Shown here in pieces: positions 25,291 to 35,403 of a stretch of 41,207 bases of DNA (its first letter is position 1; every line of letters starts with the position of its first letter). The notes beneath the pieces are model-generated. The model had not been told where the DNA came from, made no database searches, and saw only the letters and a program-made list of their open reading frames with translations. Source of the DNA: Bradyrhizobium altum (GTDB lineage Bacteria > Pseudomonadota > Alphaproteobacteria > Rhizobiales > Xanthobacteraceae); the NCBI RefSeq assembly GCF_020889705.1, contig NZ_JACMYP010000044.1, positions 1-41,207 of the forward strand, read 5' to 3'. The position numbers were made by a program, and so were the translations under genes.

Positions 25291-25565
25291 CCAGACGCCG
25301 GGAGACGTCGGGAATGTGGTAAGGTCTAACGAGGATTATGGGCAATCGGTCAGGACTGGGATTGGAAGAATCAACAGGTGGATGAGTGCCGGTGAGCACG
25401 CGTAGCCGAATTGGATCCAATCCACGCATTCTATAAGGGCCCGCGACGTGTCGAGGTCGCATCACGAGGCCGGACACACGTCAGCACCCGACCACATGCC
25501 CGTTCCGAAGTTATATTTTGCTTGCATTTACTGTGGCGTCCACAAATCCACCTGCAGAATGCCGG
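25291..25565 (-). pseudogene. Degraded sequence next to RIT left end, with a short IS66 piece
   Basis: Immediately outside the left inverted repeat, the minus strand reads AGILQVD (about 25545-25565), which is how an IS66 transposase would continue from the HLAAFGG block found at the other side of the RIT element. The remainder to 25291 is unrecognisable. Confidence 0.4.
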
Positions 25566-25596
25566 CTAATCGCGAGGTGGCGGTAATGTGAAGGAA
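25566..25596 (+). repeat. RIT terminal inverted repeat, left
   Basis: 31 bases starting CTAATCGCGAGGTGGCGG and ending AATGTGAAGGAA; its reverse complement is identical to 29353-29383. Confidence 0.95.
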
Positions 25597-25649
25597 CGTC
25601 GCCAGATCCGGGATTGATGCTGTTCTGATTGACGTTCCTTCGCATTATT

Positions 25650-26654
25650 TCAGAGCGTGTCGAGCCAGGCGAGCAGGCTCGTATCCCGCTTCCATGAGGG
25701 GGGATGTCGAGCCGATTCCGGAGCGCTGACCTGTTCCAGTGCCTTTCGCTTCGTTTCCAGATTGGCCCTGGCGTAGTGATTGGTGGTGTCGAGGCTCACA
25801 TGACCAAGCCAGCTGCGGATGACGGTAACGTCGACGCCCGCCGAGACGAGGTGTACGGCGGTGGCGTGTCGGAAGCTGTGCGGCGTCACATACCTAGTCC
25901 GCAACGTTGGCGTGGTTTCAGCCGCCGCCTTCACATAGGCCGCAAGCTTGAACCGAACGCCGGATGAGCTGAGCGGCTCGCCATAGCGGTTGACGAACAA
26001 CCGCTGGTCCGATGCACGCGGCTGTCGCTCCAGCAGCTTTTTCAGCAACAGCACGGTTTCCGGCCAAAGTGGACAGATGCGTTCCTTGCGGCCCTTGCCG
26101 GTAAGGCGAACGCAACTTGGGCTCTCGAACCGGATCGCCTTGGGACACAGATCGAGAGCCTCCTGTATCCGTGCCCCGCTGTTGTAAAGGAACGAGAGCA
26201 GCGCATGATCGCGCATGCCTTCGAGCGTGGAGCGGTCTGGCCGGGCAAGGATCGCTGCCACCTCCGCCGGGTCCAGATAACAGGGTTCCGACACCGGCGC
26301 CCGCTTGACCGGGATATGAAGGATTTCCACGCACTGAGCGATCGATGCGGGGTCTTTGGTCGCGACGAAGTTGAAGAAGCTGCGGATCGCGGCAAGCCTG
26401 CAGTTGCGCGTGCCGATCGTGCCACCGCGATCGTGCTCGGCGTGACCGAGGAAGGCCGTCACCTCGCCGGGGGTCAGATCGGCCAACGTGATCACCGCCA
26501 CCTTCTTTTTCGCGCGCTGTGCGACGAACCGCAGGAGCAGCCGCCAGGAGTCCCGATAGGATCGGACCGTGTGGATCGATGCGTTGCGTTGCTCGACGAG
26601 CCATTCGTAGAAGAACGCACGCATCAGATCCGGGAACGCGTTTGCCTTGCTCAT
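25650..26654 (-). CDS. RIT tyrosine recombinase C
   Basis: 334 aa from ATG 26654 (MSKANAFPDLMRAFFYEWLV), which overlaps the stop of the middle recombinase by four bases. The N-terminal SAM-like core-binding domain (SIHTVRSYRDSWRLLLRFV) is followed by the catalytic domain: Arg in LLSFLYNSGARIQEALDL, Lys in TGKGRKERICPLWP, HxxR in TPHSFRHATAVHL, His in RSWLGHVSLDTT and the nucleophile Tyr in NHYARANLETK. All catalytic residues appear present. It would act with its two partners at the element ends. Confidence 0.9.
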   Translation of the reverse strand: MSKANAFPDLMRAFFYEWLVEQRNASIHTVRSYRDSWRLLLRFVAQRAKKKVAVITLADLTPGEVTAFLGHAEHDRGGTIGTRNCRLAAIRSFFNFVATKDPASIAQCVEILHIPVKRAPVSEPCYLDPAEVAAILARPDRSTLEGMRDHALLSFLYNSGARIQEALDLCPKAIRFESPSCVRLTGKGRKERICPLWPETVLLLKKLLERQPRASDQRLFVNRYGEPLSSSGVRFKLAAYVKAAAETTPTLRTRYVTPHSFRHATAVHLVSAGVDVTVIRSWLGHVSLDTTNHYARANLETKRKALEQVSAPESARHPPSWKRDTSLLAWLDTL

Positions 26655-28015
26655 GGCCGCACCTCCTGCACCAGATCGAGGCATGATGCGCCCACCGCCC
26701 GGAACCGCTCGTTGGCGTGATGAAGCAGATCCTGTGTAACGGTGATGTAGACTAGAATGGAGTTGATATCCTTATGACCAAGATATGTCGCGAGGAACGG
26801 CAGCCGGTCTTGCGGATTGATGCCCGAGCGGTACCATTCGAGGATACGGTGAACGACCATCGAGTGGCGCAGGTCATGAAGACGGGGACCCGTTCGCCCT
26901 TCTGGCGGCTTCAGCCCGGCTCGGCGGATCACGTCGACGAGCAACAAGGCGATGACCTGCTTTGTGTAGCGGGCGTTGCGCCCCTCGTGCCAAAACAGGG
27001 CGGAGTGTGGATCCTGCGGAGCGCCGGCCTGCCGCCGCGCATCGAGATCAGCCCGAAGCGTGGCGATCACGCTGTCGGGCAACGGCAGTATCCTCGTCTT
27101 GTAGAACTTGGTCTGTCGGATCGTGACCGTGCCGCCGTGGAAGTCGACGTCACCAAGATCGAGACGGGCAAGTTCGCCACGCCGAAGCCCCGCGCAATAG
27201 GCCAGCAGAAGCATGGTATGGACGCTCGGCGCACGCAGTGGGGCCCGTTCCGAAGGATAGGAACGGGCAATATCGAGCATCTGCCGTATGTCGGTCGGCG
27301 TATAGATGTAAGGCTTGCGCCACTGCCTCGCTAATTCCTTCTGCGGTCGCGGGTCCGGGCGGCGCGGCGGGAGCGACGGATTCTTGTGGCGCAGGACTCT
27401 CGCAAGGATCCGCTTCAGCCTCTCACATTCCGCAGCGTGATTGAGTGTCGTTTTTGCCTTCTTCCAATGCTCCAGCATCACCTCGATCGGTTCATCCTGC
27501 AACGCAGGATTCAACTGCAGGAACCGATCGAACCGCAAGAACCATGCGGTCTGCGAGGTGTATTTGTATCCTCTGTTGCGCATCAGCGCGACGTGCTCGG
27601 CCATGATCCCGCCCAGCATGCTGCCGAACGGCTTGGGCTGGCGGAGTTAGGCAAGGGCCTGTTCGAGGTCATGCGACGCCAGTGCGCGCCAGACCGGCCG
27701 ACATCGCTTGATATTGCATGCCCCGCACAAGGCGGTGACGGGATTGCGCTCGATCGCTCCGATGTTCAGAAGGTGATCGAGGAACCGATCGATGATGCGG
27801 GTGCGGTTCAACAGCGTCGTCGCCATCCAATGGTCGGACAATGTCTGCAGCCAGGCCACCATAACATCCTTGCCGAGCTCGGCATGGCATTCAGCGACGT
27901 CCTGGAAGCTGTTCAGCACGTGCCTGTAAGAGGTGCAGCTGTCGGCGTGGCGCAGGCCAAGGCCTGCCAGATAGCGCGCGATCAACTGCCGTTCGGGATC
28001 GGGCCATGTTGTCAT
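26651..28015 (-). pseudogene. RIT tyrosine recombinase B, split by in-frame TAA
   Basis: ATG 28015 gives 122 codons (MTTWPDPERQLIARYLAGLG ... SHDLEQALA) up to a TAA at 27647-27649. The same frame then continues LRQPKPFGSMLGGIMAEHVA through a complete catalytic domain to 26651: Arg in LLLAYCAGLRRGELARLDLG, HxxR in LHDLRHSMVVHR, His in YLGHKDINS and Tyr in ILVYITVTQ. Reading through gives about 454 residues. The distal part could start internally at 27619 (322 codons; also ATG at about 27604). Whether the stop is natural or a disabling mutation needs comparison with other copies. Confidence 0.75.
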
Positions 28016-29244
28016 GACAGCGCCTCCGCTTCCGGCACGTCGAGTGCGATGGTCCTGAGGTCCTCGGTGGCAAGCTTGAGATGGGGCACCGTGGACTCCG
28101 CCGACCGGTGCCCGAGCAGATCACCGATGACCTTCTGCGGGACCGATGCGCGCAACATCTCGACCGCGCGTGCATGTCGGAAGACATGGGCACCGCTCTT
28201 GCCCGGCAGCTTGATACCGGCCTGGCGCAGTCGGCGCCGTTCCATCTTGTCCAACATCCTGAGCTTGCGATAGGGTGCACGCGCGCGGATGAAGATTTCC
28301 CGGACGTCGATCACCGGCCGCCCCGCACGTAAATAAGCAAGCACTGCTTCGCCGACCGGCTCCATCAGGGGCAGGAAGGAACAGGCCTTGGTCTTGGTGT
28401 GCCGGATGCGGATCGATTCCGCCCGCCAGTTGATGTCATCAAGCCGCAGGTTGCAGATTTCGCTCGACCTCAGCCCATAGGTCGCCAGCAGTTGCAGGAT
28501 CGCATGGTCCCTCAACCCCCTCGGTGTCCTGTCCTTTCCCACAGCCTGCAGGACGGCGGCAACCTGATCTCGCTCCAGAATCGAGGGCACCCCCTCATAG
28601 GCGTAGATCCGCGGACCGATGACATGTGGCGATAGGTCGATCGCGGTACGCCCGACTCGGTGCAGATGCCGCAATAACGAGCGCAAGCGGTTCGCGACGG
28701 CGCTCAACGATTTGCGGGTCAGCTTCGGCGTGCGCATATCCATATAGCGGTCGATGTCGTCGACCCTCAGGCTCGTCAGGCTGTTGTCACCGTTCTGCTC
28801 GAACTGCCAAGTCAAGAAGTGCCGTGCCTCCCAGATCAAGACCTTGATGCTGGCGGCGGCGAGACCTCGCGCCTCACGAAGCCAGACCTCATATTCGTCG
28901 CAGATCGCAAATCGCTCGGCCTCGGCGGCGCAGGCTGCTTTCGGAGGGGGTGGCCACTGGCCCTGCACAAGCCGCAGCAGCGCATGGATTCCGGCGCGCG
29001 GGATCGGGTGCTGGTGTGGCCCTGATCGACCATGGCGTTTGCGCAACATCCCACTCGCATGGCTTACGTATGTCGACACCAGCGCCTCGGTCACGTTCTC
29101 GACCTGGATTTCCCGCTGTTCGAGATAATCGAGGAATCTGCGCGCGCACCTGCAGTAGTTACTGATCGCCCTCGGGTGATAGCGCTGGCCGGTCAGTACG
29201 GCCTCGAGCTCGGCGAGCAGTTCTTCATTGGATTTCAGCACCAT
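28012..29244 (-). CDS. RIT tyrosine recombinase A, catalytic Tyr apparently replaced by His
   Basis: 410 aa. N-terminal core-binding helices (YHPRAISNYCRCARRFLDYL), catalytic Arg in LQLLATYGLRSSEICNLRLD, Lys in RHTKTKACSFLP, HxxR in AHVFRHARAVEML, His in GDLLGHRSAEST. The nucleophile position after GHRSAEST reads VPHLKLATEDL, with His (CAT) where a Tyr is expected, one base from TAT. If the alignment is right, strand cleavage by this subunit is lost, unless it acts only structurally. It overlaps the next gene by ATGA. Confidence 0.85.
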   Translation of the reverse strand: MVLKSNEELLAELEAVLTGQRYHPRAISNYCRCARRFLDYLEQREIQVENVTEALVSTYVSHASGMLRKRHGRSGPHQHPIPRAGIHALLRLVQGQWPPPPKAACAAEAERFAICDEYEVWLREARGLAAASIKVLIWEARHFLTWQFEQNGDNSLTSLRVDDIDRYMDMRTPKLTRKSLSAVANRLRSLLRHLHRVGRTAIDLSPHVIGPRIYAYEGVPSILERDQVAAVLQAVGKDRTPRGLRDHAILQLLATYGLRSSEICNLRLDDINWRAESIRIRHTKTKACSFLPLMEPVGEAVLAYLRAGRPVIDVREIFIRARAPYRKLRMLDKMERRRLRQAGIKLPGKSGAHVFRHARAVEMLRASVPQKVIGDLLGHRSAESTVPHLKLATEDLRTIALDVPEAEALS

Positions 29245-29352
29245 CGTCTCCTCTGCTGGTCAAACGACTGCAGAGGTCGCCGAAAAATAATGCGGAGCAA
29301 AGCCTGTGCCGGATCTGTGGATTTTCCCCGATACTCACGCGCCGAGCCGGCA

Positions 29353-29383
29353 TTCCTTCACATTACCGCCACCTCGCGATTAG
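29353..29383 (+). repeat. RIT terminal inverted repeat, right
   Basis: 31 bases beginning TTCCTTCACATTACC, the exact reverse complement of 25566-25596. Confidence 0.95.
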
Positions 29384-29405
29384 GCGGTTAATGCTCACCT
29401 CTTCA

Positions 29406-29620
29406 TTAACCACCGAAGGCGGCCAGATGCTTCTGGGGATGCTCGCCTCGTCGGTCGCTCGAGGCGTAATAGACCGCCGCCGGCGGCGCAGGCCCGGCGA
29501 AGGGCCGGTCATCCCGCACATAAGTCCAAATCCGCCCGGTCGTGCACTTGCCCTTCGCCAGGATACGGATGGTGGGGTGAGTGGGCCGGCGGGATTTCAC
29601 CTCCAGCCTCTCGCAGGTAG
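29406..29620 (-). pseudogene. IS66 transposase internal fragment
   Basis: Minus-strand TIRILAKGKCTTGRIWTYVR, DDRPFAGPAPPAAVYYASSD and RRGEHPQKHLAAFGG match the central DDE part of IS66 TnpC. The frame ends at the boundary with the RIT element, and its likely continuation is seen beyond the RIT at 25545-25565. Confidence 0.8.
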
Positions 29621-29752
29621 GGTCGAGGACTGGCGCGCCGGCAGGTATCTCGACCGTGCCACGTTCCCAGTCCCCTCCACGTCGCAACGCAGCGTGCGGA
29701 TTTCCCGCACTGCGCGCTCCCATTTGCTTCACTCCAAGGCTTATGCGACTTA

Positions 29753-30292
29753 TCCGGCTGGGGCCGCTTTCGGTCCGTCGCGTCGCACTCGATAGCCGTT
29801 GAAGAGCCTGAGAGTGTCGTACAACCACGACCTATTCCACCGCTTCCAGCAGAAGCCCTTTCGTTTCCGAGCATGCGCCAGATGGCGCCTGACCTTCTTT
29901 TCCACCCAATCTTTGATGAGGCTGAAGCACTCGCTGGAGTGTCCAACCGCGAAGTAGTTCACTCAGCCCCGGAGCATCGGATTGATCAGGCTTATTACCC
30001 TGTCAATCCGCTGCGACCGGTGTCGGCGAAACACCTCTTTGAGCTCGCGCAGAAGCGCCGTCCGTTTTTTGAGCTTGGGCGTGTAATGCGGCCGCATCGC
30101 TCCGCGTAGACTGCGGAGGTAGCGGAAGTCGAACCCCAGGAAGCTGAAGCTCTCGCCTCGTTCCAGGTCCACGGTTCGGCTCTTTTCATCATTGATTTCC
30201 ACCTGCAGCTTGGCGAACTCCTCCCGGAGTCGTTTGGTCACGGCTCCAATCAGCCAGTCATGACGTTTGTAGGCGTCGATCAAGACCACCAG
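29753..30292 (-). pseudogene. 3' half of a group II intron reverse transcriptase, with TGA nonsense
   Basis: Minus-strand LVVLIDAYKRHDWLIGAVTK, FSFLGFDFRYLRSLRGAMR, LINPMLRG, then TGA (29963-29965), and in the same frame VNYFAVGHSSECFSLIKDW and FNGYRVRRDGPKAAPAG. This is the distal RT plus maturase (GIIM) part of a group II intron-encoded protein; the TGA replaces the Trp normally found in LRGWVNYF. The 5' half, including YADD, is missing: the frame is interrupted at LVVLID by the 3' end of another group II intron. Confidence 0.8.
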
Positions 30293-30365
30293 TCGAGTCG
30301 CCCTGGGGAGTTTCACCCCCAGGCGCTCACAGATCCGGACGTGAACGTCTCCGCTCATCCCGCTC
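30293..30365 (-). ncRNA. Group II intron 3' end (domains V and VI)
   Basis: Directly after the stop of the intron ORF the minus strand reads GAGCGGGATGAGCGG...CACGTCCGGATCTG, which folds as a domain V hairpin, then GAGCGCCTGGGGGTGAAACT and CCCCAGGGCGACTCG, a domain VI hairpin. This matches bacterial group II introns in order and spacing. The intron boundary is at about 30292/30293. Domain I-IV sequences on the 5' side appear lost. Confidence 0.75.
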
Positions 30366-31190
30366 TTACCGTCCAGCCGCCGTCTTGTGCAGCATCGGCC
30401 AATGGGCCAACAGGGTGGGGGTGCGGCAAGCAATGTCCCGTACCCAGTGCTCTGCCCGTCTTCGATGTCGCCGCAGACGTTTGTATTTCGACATCGCCCA
30501 TCGCGCGAGACATCGGTCGAGATGGCGTAGTGTCGGGTAAAGCGCCGACTTGTAGTACCGACCATAGTAGTTCATCCAGCCTCGAATGATCGGGTTGAAT
30601 ATCCTCGCCAGGTCGTCGATCCTCTTATCCACCCGGCAGCGTAGTTGCCAGGCACGGATTTCCTGTCGGATTGCCTTCGTCGCGGCATTGCTGACACCGG
30701 GGCTGAAGTTGACGAAGTGCTTTCCCCAACGGTTCTTCAACCGACGGGCACGGAACGTGTAGCCCAAAAAGTCGAATTTCTGTTCAGGATAATCACCTCG
30801 CCGGTCGTCATCCTTACAATAGACTATCTTCGTCTTGTCCGGATGAAGCTCCAGTCCGCATTCGGCAAAGCGCTTCGCAAGCGCCTCCTTCAGTTCTTGT
30901 GCCTGCCGCTCACTGTCGCAATGGCAGAGAATATCATCGGCATAACGCTCGAACGGGATGCTCGGATGATTTCTTCGCATCCACATGTCGAACGCATAGT
31001 GGAGAAAGAGATTCGCCATCAGCGGTGATACCACCGAGCCCTGCGGCGTGCCCTTCTCTCGGGGGTCAGGGGTGCCGTCTTCCAGTTGAACGGGAGCTTT
31101 AAGCCACCGTTCAATGTACAACAACACCCAAGCGCAGTCCGTGTGCTTCCGAATCGCCTTGAGCAAAAGCTCATGCGATATCGAGTCAAA
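30366..31190 (-). pseudogene. Group II intron-encoded reverse transcriptase, 5'-truncated
   Basis: Open from about 31190 to the stop at 30366: FDSISHELLLKAIRKHTDCA, GTPQGSVVSPLMANLFLHYA, catalytic FERYADDILCHC, FDFLGYTFRARRLKNRWG, then the maturase part IIRGWMNYYGRYYKSALYPT. The catalytic YADD is intact, but the N-terminal RT blocks (0-2) are missing; an in-frame TAG at 31194-31196 separates it from unrelated sequence. The first in-frame ATG (31166) would yield a truncated protein. The intron is probably immobile. Confidence 0.85.
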
Positions 31191-31196
31191 AGACTA

Positions 31197-31790
31197 CTCG
31201 ACAGACTGCCCACCACCGCGCTCATCATCTCGACGACTATCCTGATCAGGTAACCATCGTTCGGTCGCGCCATCCCTTTGAGGGATCTGCGCTTAATGTG
31301 CTTGGCTGGTGTCATCGACGCGGCGAACTTCATCTGACGCTTGTGCTGCCCGATGGTACCCGTGCCCTTGTACCGGCCGCGTGGACAGATCTGCCTATCG
31401 CACAACATTTGCCGCGTGCAAGCCCGCAATGCGCTCGAGCGGCATTCCTGGCTTCCTACGCCGAGCTGCTGCACGAATCGTCGACGCTTTGCTGCGGCAA
31501 TTGGATGCCGCGCATAATGTCCTACCACCGGAATCGGAGGACAGCTATGCAGCAGCTAAGCTTTCTCGACCCACCACCTCAGCGCGGGGCCGTACCCGTA
31601 TGGGAGGCCCTCGATAAAGTCGCCGTCGGACGGATACGATGTAGCCGTCGTCCGCGTCGTTGGAACGTGCCTTAGGGCCACGCAGCTGTGCTCGGCTGCG
31701 ACCTCCACAGCCTCGAGCGCCCGCCAAGCGATTATCGGCAGGGAAGGAACACGGACATCTCAGACTCGGTTGTACGCATGTCAGCGCGCT
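31197..31790. pseudogene. Mobile-element debris, including accessory-gene remnants of a recombinase island
   Basis: Plus-strand pieces such as LTLVLPDGTRALVPAAWTDL (31330-31400) and MQQLSFLDPPPQRGAVPVWE (31546-31605) resemble the small accessory proteins commonly found next to serine recombinases in Bradyrhizobium islands. They are in different frames and broken. No intact gene, and the family names cannot be confirmed without a search. Confidence 0.4.
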
Positions 31791-31801
31791 ATATTGATGG
31801 G

Positions 31802-31830
31802 TTTAGAACAACTATACCTACGTTTATAAT
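31802..31830 (+). promoter_or_regulatory. Candidate sigma-70 promoter of nodVW
   Basis: TTTAGA, a 17-base spacer, then a perfect TATAAT. It lies about 130 bases upstream of the kinase ATG. The -35 half matches four of six consensus bases. No nod box or FixK box was seen nearby. Confidence 0.4.
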
Positions 31831-31962
31831 GCGCCTTTCGTCGGCATGTGCTGAGTTCAGCTGCAAGCAATTGACCCGGAACCGTTGGCGCGCGTCTGTT
31901 GGGGCCGAAAGGCTTGCCCCATTTATAGCTCTTCCGCCGGAGAAAGGCCGGACGATCCAAGA

Positions 31963-34635
31963 ATGTATAACCAAATCAATAATTTCAAACGCTCAGCCAC
32001 GCAGTTTACTTTCGGCAGCATAACGCTGGCGGTAGTGACGTTAGCTTCCTTGTACCTTCAAACGCATTTCGCTGAGACGGCGTTCGGCTATTTGCTGGTG
32101 ATATTGCTGTTTTCGTTGATCGGCAGCTTTATTGCATCGTCCGCGCTTTCCATCTTAGCTATCGCTGCTTTGGCGTACTATTTTGCGCCGCCGGCGTTCA
32201 GTCTGCGGATCGAAGACCCTCAAGCTCTTCTGGTGGCTGTCGCATTCTTTACTGTCTCGATTGTCGGAACGCACCTGAATGGAAAGGTCCGCCAGGAAAG
32301 ACAGGCCGCGCGTGAGACTGCAGCCGAGCTCCGGCGCAGCGCTGCCGATTTGAAAGACCGTGAAAATTGGTGGCGCGCAATCTTTGAGCACAATCCGTCC
32401 ATGTACGTCATGGTCGATGAAGCCGGTACCGTCCTCAACGTCAATACGTTCGGCGCGACACAACTCGGCTATGCGCGTTCCGAACTGATCGGTCAATCCG
32501 TCCTGGGAGTCTTTCTGGAGGAGGATCGCGCGCTCGCTCGCAAACGCATTCGGACGTGCCTTGAAGATATCACTCAATCGCAAACCTGGGAGGCCCAGAA
32601 AGCTAGGAAAGACGGCTCGGTATTGTGGGTACGTGAAAACGCCAAAGCGATGCTTTGGGCCGATGATCGGCCCGTTGTCCTCATAGCCTGCGAAGATATC
32701 ACGGAGCGAAAGCGGACCGAACTTGCCCTGCAGCGAAGCGAAGCACATTTGGCCCAGGCGCAGGAGTTGAGCAATACAGGCAGCTTCGGTTGGAACGTCG
32801 CCACCGGCGAGGCCTTTTGGTCAAAGGAGATTTTTCGAATTCTCCAGTTGGACCCGCAAACGGTTCCGGCGCCGGAACTGGTCGTCGCGCGTACGCATCC
32901 GGACGATAGGGCGTCGGTCCAGGAGACTATCGATCAAGCAATGCGGTATCCAAGGGATTTCGAGCATGAATACCGGCTACTGCTGCCGGACGGGTCGGTG
33001 AAGCATATCCATGCGCGGGCACGCGCCACGAGAAACGCGACTGGTGACATCGAGTTTGTCGGGGCAGCGACGGATATCACGGCTGCAAGACAAGCAGAAC
33101 AGCAGTTGCGCCGCAGCGAGGCCTATCTGGCCGAAGCCCAGCATCTCAGTCACACGGGTAGTTGGTCCTGGGACGTCCACGGTCTCGATTTTATCTATCG
33201 CTCCGCCGAGGTCGATCGTCTGTTTGGCTTTGATCCGCAAGAGACGGTATCGATAGAGACCATTCGGTCGCGTATCCATCCGGACGACCTGCCGCGACTT
33301 AAGGAGATGCAGCAACTGGCCAGAGAAGGCAAGGACGGGCGCTTCGCGTACGATTTCCGAATCCTTATGCCAGATGGCTCAATGAGGCACATACATTCCG
33401 TGGCCCATGTCGTGGTTGGGAGCGACGGCAATGTCAGCGAACTCATCGGAACACATATGGATGTCACTGAGCAATACGCAGCCAGGGAACGTTTAGAATG
33501 CACACTTGCCGCGCTGCGCGAAAGCGAGCAGCGCTTTCGCGACTACGCCGAAACAGCTTCCGACTGGCTCTGGGAGACCGGGCCAGATCATCAGGTCACC
33601 CACTTGTCCGAGCACACCAGCGCTGCGGGAATCTTGGCGACAGGGTTGATGGGTATGCTTCGCTGGGACATTGCGTGCGACGTCGAAGAAGAACCCGAGA
33701 AGTGGCGGCAGCATCGGGCGAGGCTGGAGGCACATCTGCCGTTTCGGGATCTGGTCTACCGCACCGTCAATCGGATGGGATCTCCGATCTACGTCCGAAC
33801 GAGTGGCAAGCCTTTTTTTGATATCAACGGTCATTTTCTCGGCTACCGCGGCGTCAGCACTGACATCACGGCTATCATTCGCGCAGATCAAGCCGAACAA
33901 GAGCTGCGAAAGGCACAGGCAGAGCTTGCGCATGTGACGCGTGTAACGACCCTGGGAGAGCTGACGACCTCCATCGCCCACGAAATCAACCAGCCACTCG
34001 CGGCTATTATCAACAACGCCGACGCGTGCCTCGGTTGGATGAACCGCGAAACCCCTGATCTTTCCGCCGCGCGCTCATCGGTTGACTGGATAATCGAAGA
34101 CGCAATCCGAGCAAGCGAGGTGATCCGTCGCGTTCGCGCACTTGCGAAGAAAGGCGAGATCGAGATGCTGCCGCTCGATATCAATGACGTCGTTAAGGAC
34201 GTCATTGCGCTCGTGACACGTGAGCTGATTAGCCACCAAGTGACACTGAAAACCGAGCTGACGGCAGCGCTGCCCGCAATCCTCGGAGACCGGATTCAGC
34301 TGCAACAGGTGATTATCAATCTGGTGATGAACGGGATCGAAGCTATGGACGCAGTTACGGACCGGACGCGCGAACTGGTGATTCAGTCTTCTGAGGACGA
34401 TATGGGGCACGTGCGGGTTGCCGTGACCGATAGTGGCGTCGGCATCGCCGAGAATGACGCCGACCGAGTTTTAGATCCCTTTTTCACGACAAAATCGAGT
34501 GGCCTTGGCATGGGTCTTTCGATCTGCCGCTCGATTGTGGAAGCTCATGGAGGGCGCCTTTCAATAGTCCGCAAGCAGGGGCCGGGGGCGAGCTTTCGGT
34601 TTGACCTGCCGTTGCACAAGGAGGTCGTGTCGTGA
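31963..34635 (+). CDS. nodV: NodV-like PAS sensor histidine kinase
   Basis: 890 aa from ATG 31963; the frame is open 26 codons further upstream without similarity. Hydrophobic helices (about residues 15-115: [18 protein letters not shown] ... [13 protein letters not shown]) resemble the DUF4118 membrane sensor. Four PAS domains follow (about 130-250, 265-380, 390-510, 520-640), then HisKA with phosphoacceptor His673 ([14 protein letters not shown]) and HATPase ([52 protein letters not shown]). From memory NodV of B. japonicum is 889 aa and lies in the same island region. It senses isoflavones and phosphorylates NodW; a paralogue such as NwsA cannot be ruled out. Its stop overlaps the regulator start by GTGA. 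Confidence 0.75.
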   Translation: MYNQINNFKRSATQFTFGSITLAVVTLASLYLQTHFAETAFGYLLVILLFSLIGSFIASSALSILAIAALAYYFAPPAFSLRIEDPQALLVAVAFFTVSIVGTHLNGKVRQERQAARETAAELRRSAADLKDRENWWRAIFEHNPSMYVMVDEAGTVLNVNTFGATQLGYARSELIGQSVLGVFLEEDRALARKRIRTCLEDITQSQTWEAQKARKDGSVLWVRENAKAMLWADDRPVVLIACEDITERKRTELALQRSEAHLAQAQELSNTGSFGWNVATGEAFWSKEIFRILQLDPQTVPAPELVVARTHPDDRASVQETIDQAMRYPRDFEHEYRLLLPDGSVKHIHARARATRNATGDIEFVGAATDITAARQAEQQLRRSEAYLAEAQHLSHTGSWSWDVHGLDFIYRSAEVDRLFGFDPQETVSIETIRSRIHPDDLPRLKEMQQLAREGKDGRFAYDFRILMPDGSMRHIHSVAHVVVGSDGNVSELIGTHMDVTEQYAARERLECTLAALRESEQRFRDYAETASDWLWETGPDHQVTHLSEHTSAAGILATGLMGMLRWDIACDVEEEPEKWRQHRARLEAHLPFRDLVYRTVNRMGSPIYVRTSGKPFFDINGHFLGYRGVSTDITAIIRADQAEQELRKAQAELAHVTRVTTLGELTTSIAHEINQPLAAIINNADACLGWMNRETPDLSAARSSVDWIIEDAIRASEVIRRVRALAKKGEIEMLPLDINDVVKDVIALVTRELISHQVTLKTELTAALPAILGDRIQLQQVIINLVMNGIEAMDAVTDRTRELVIQSSEDDMGHVRVAVTDSGVGIAENDADRVLDPFFTTKSSGLGMGLSICRSIVEAHGGRLSIVRKQGPGASFRFDLPLHKEVVS

Positions 34636-35309
34636 GCGAACGCTCTAACTCCCAGCGCGAAGGCAGCAAGGTCGAGGCCTCGGCAAATGCGATTGTCTTC
34701 GTTGTCGAAGATGACCTCTCGATGCGTCGGTCGCTCACGAACCTTTTTCAATCCGTGGGCCTGGACGTCGTTGCATTCGGATCGGCCCGCGAAATGCTGC
34801 AAAGCACACTTCCGGACGTTGTTAGCTGCTTGGTTCTTGACGTCCGGTTGCCAGGCTTGAGCGGCCTTGAGTTCCAGACCGAGCTGGCCAGGCTGAACAT
34901 TCATATTCCCATCATCTTCATTACCGGCCATGGCGACATTCTCATGAGTGTCAGGGCTATGAAGGGTGGAGCGGTCGATTTTCTCACCAAACCGTTTCGC
35001 GATCAGGAACTACTGGACGCCGCAGTCGCAGCGACCGAACGCGATCGCAAAAGGCGGGAGGACGAGCAGACCATCGCGAAGCTGAATTCCCTATTTGAGA
35101 CCTTGAGCCCGCGCGAGCAGGCGGTGATGAAACTGGTAGCTACCGGCCTGATGAACAAGCAGATAGCCGCCGAGCTGGGGCTCGCCGAGATTACGGTCAA
35201 AATCTACCGGGGACACGTGATGAAAAAGATGCGTGCCCGGTCGCTGGCGGATTTGATCAGAATGACTGAGACGCTGGGAATCCGCACTAACCGCCCTGAA
35301 CAAACCTAA
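34632..35309 (+). CDS. nodW: NodW-like FixJ-family response regulator
   Basis: 225 aa starting with GTG 34632, which overlaps the kinase stop. Receiver: acidic pair at residues 26-27, phosphoacceptor Asp70 (LVLDVRLPG), Thr in FITGHGD, Lys in TKPF. After a linker, a LuxR/FixJ helix-turn-helix: [20 protein letters not shown] and [20 protein letters not shown]. NodW-type proteins activate nod genes (directly or with NodD1) when phosphorylated by NodV. Start/stop overlap shows operon structure with the kinase. Confidence 0.75.
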   Translation: MSERSNSQREGSKVEASANAIVFVVEDDLSMRRSLTNLFQSVGLDVVAFGSAREMLQSTLPDVVSCLVLDVRLPGLSGLEFQTELARLNIHIPIIFITGHGDILMSVRAMKGGAVDFLTKPFRDQELLDAAVAATERDRKRREDEQTIAKLNSLFETLSPREQAVMKLVATGLMNKQIAAELGLAEITVKIYRGHVMKKMRARSLADLIRMTETLGIRTNRPEQT

Positions 35310-35403
35310 GTATGATTTTACAATCGAACCACTCAAGCTCACTTTTTCGCCCATGGCGGCTAATCCTTCGGCAGTCGCTATCCCCGCGTCAGGAGGGCTT
35401 GTC

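Larger units (their letters stand above)
25566..29383 (-). mobile_element. Recombinase-in-trio (RIT) element
   Basis: Three tyrosine recombinase reading frames in one direction (28012-29244, 26651-28015 with a nonsense codon, 25650-26654), each overlapping the next by ATGA, flanked by 31-bp perfect inverted repeats (25566-25596 and 29353-29383). Inside each end lies a second, weaker copy in opposite orientation (left 25631-25650, right about 29285-29297), so each end looks like a pair of recombinase arms. This is the architecture described for RIT elements. Length is about 3.8 kb. It appears inserted in an IS66 transposase remnant. Confidence 0.85.

Noticed and set aside
25291..25565. Possible CRISPR or tandem repeat next to the RIT end
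   Set aside because: No regularly spaced repeats here or anywhere in the window; the repetition seen is the RIT arms only.
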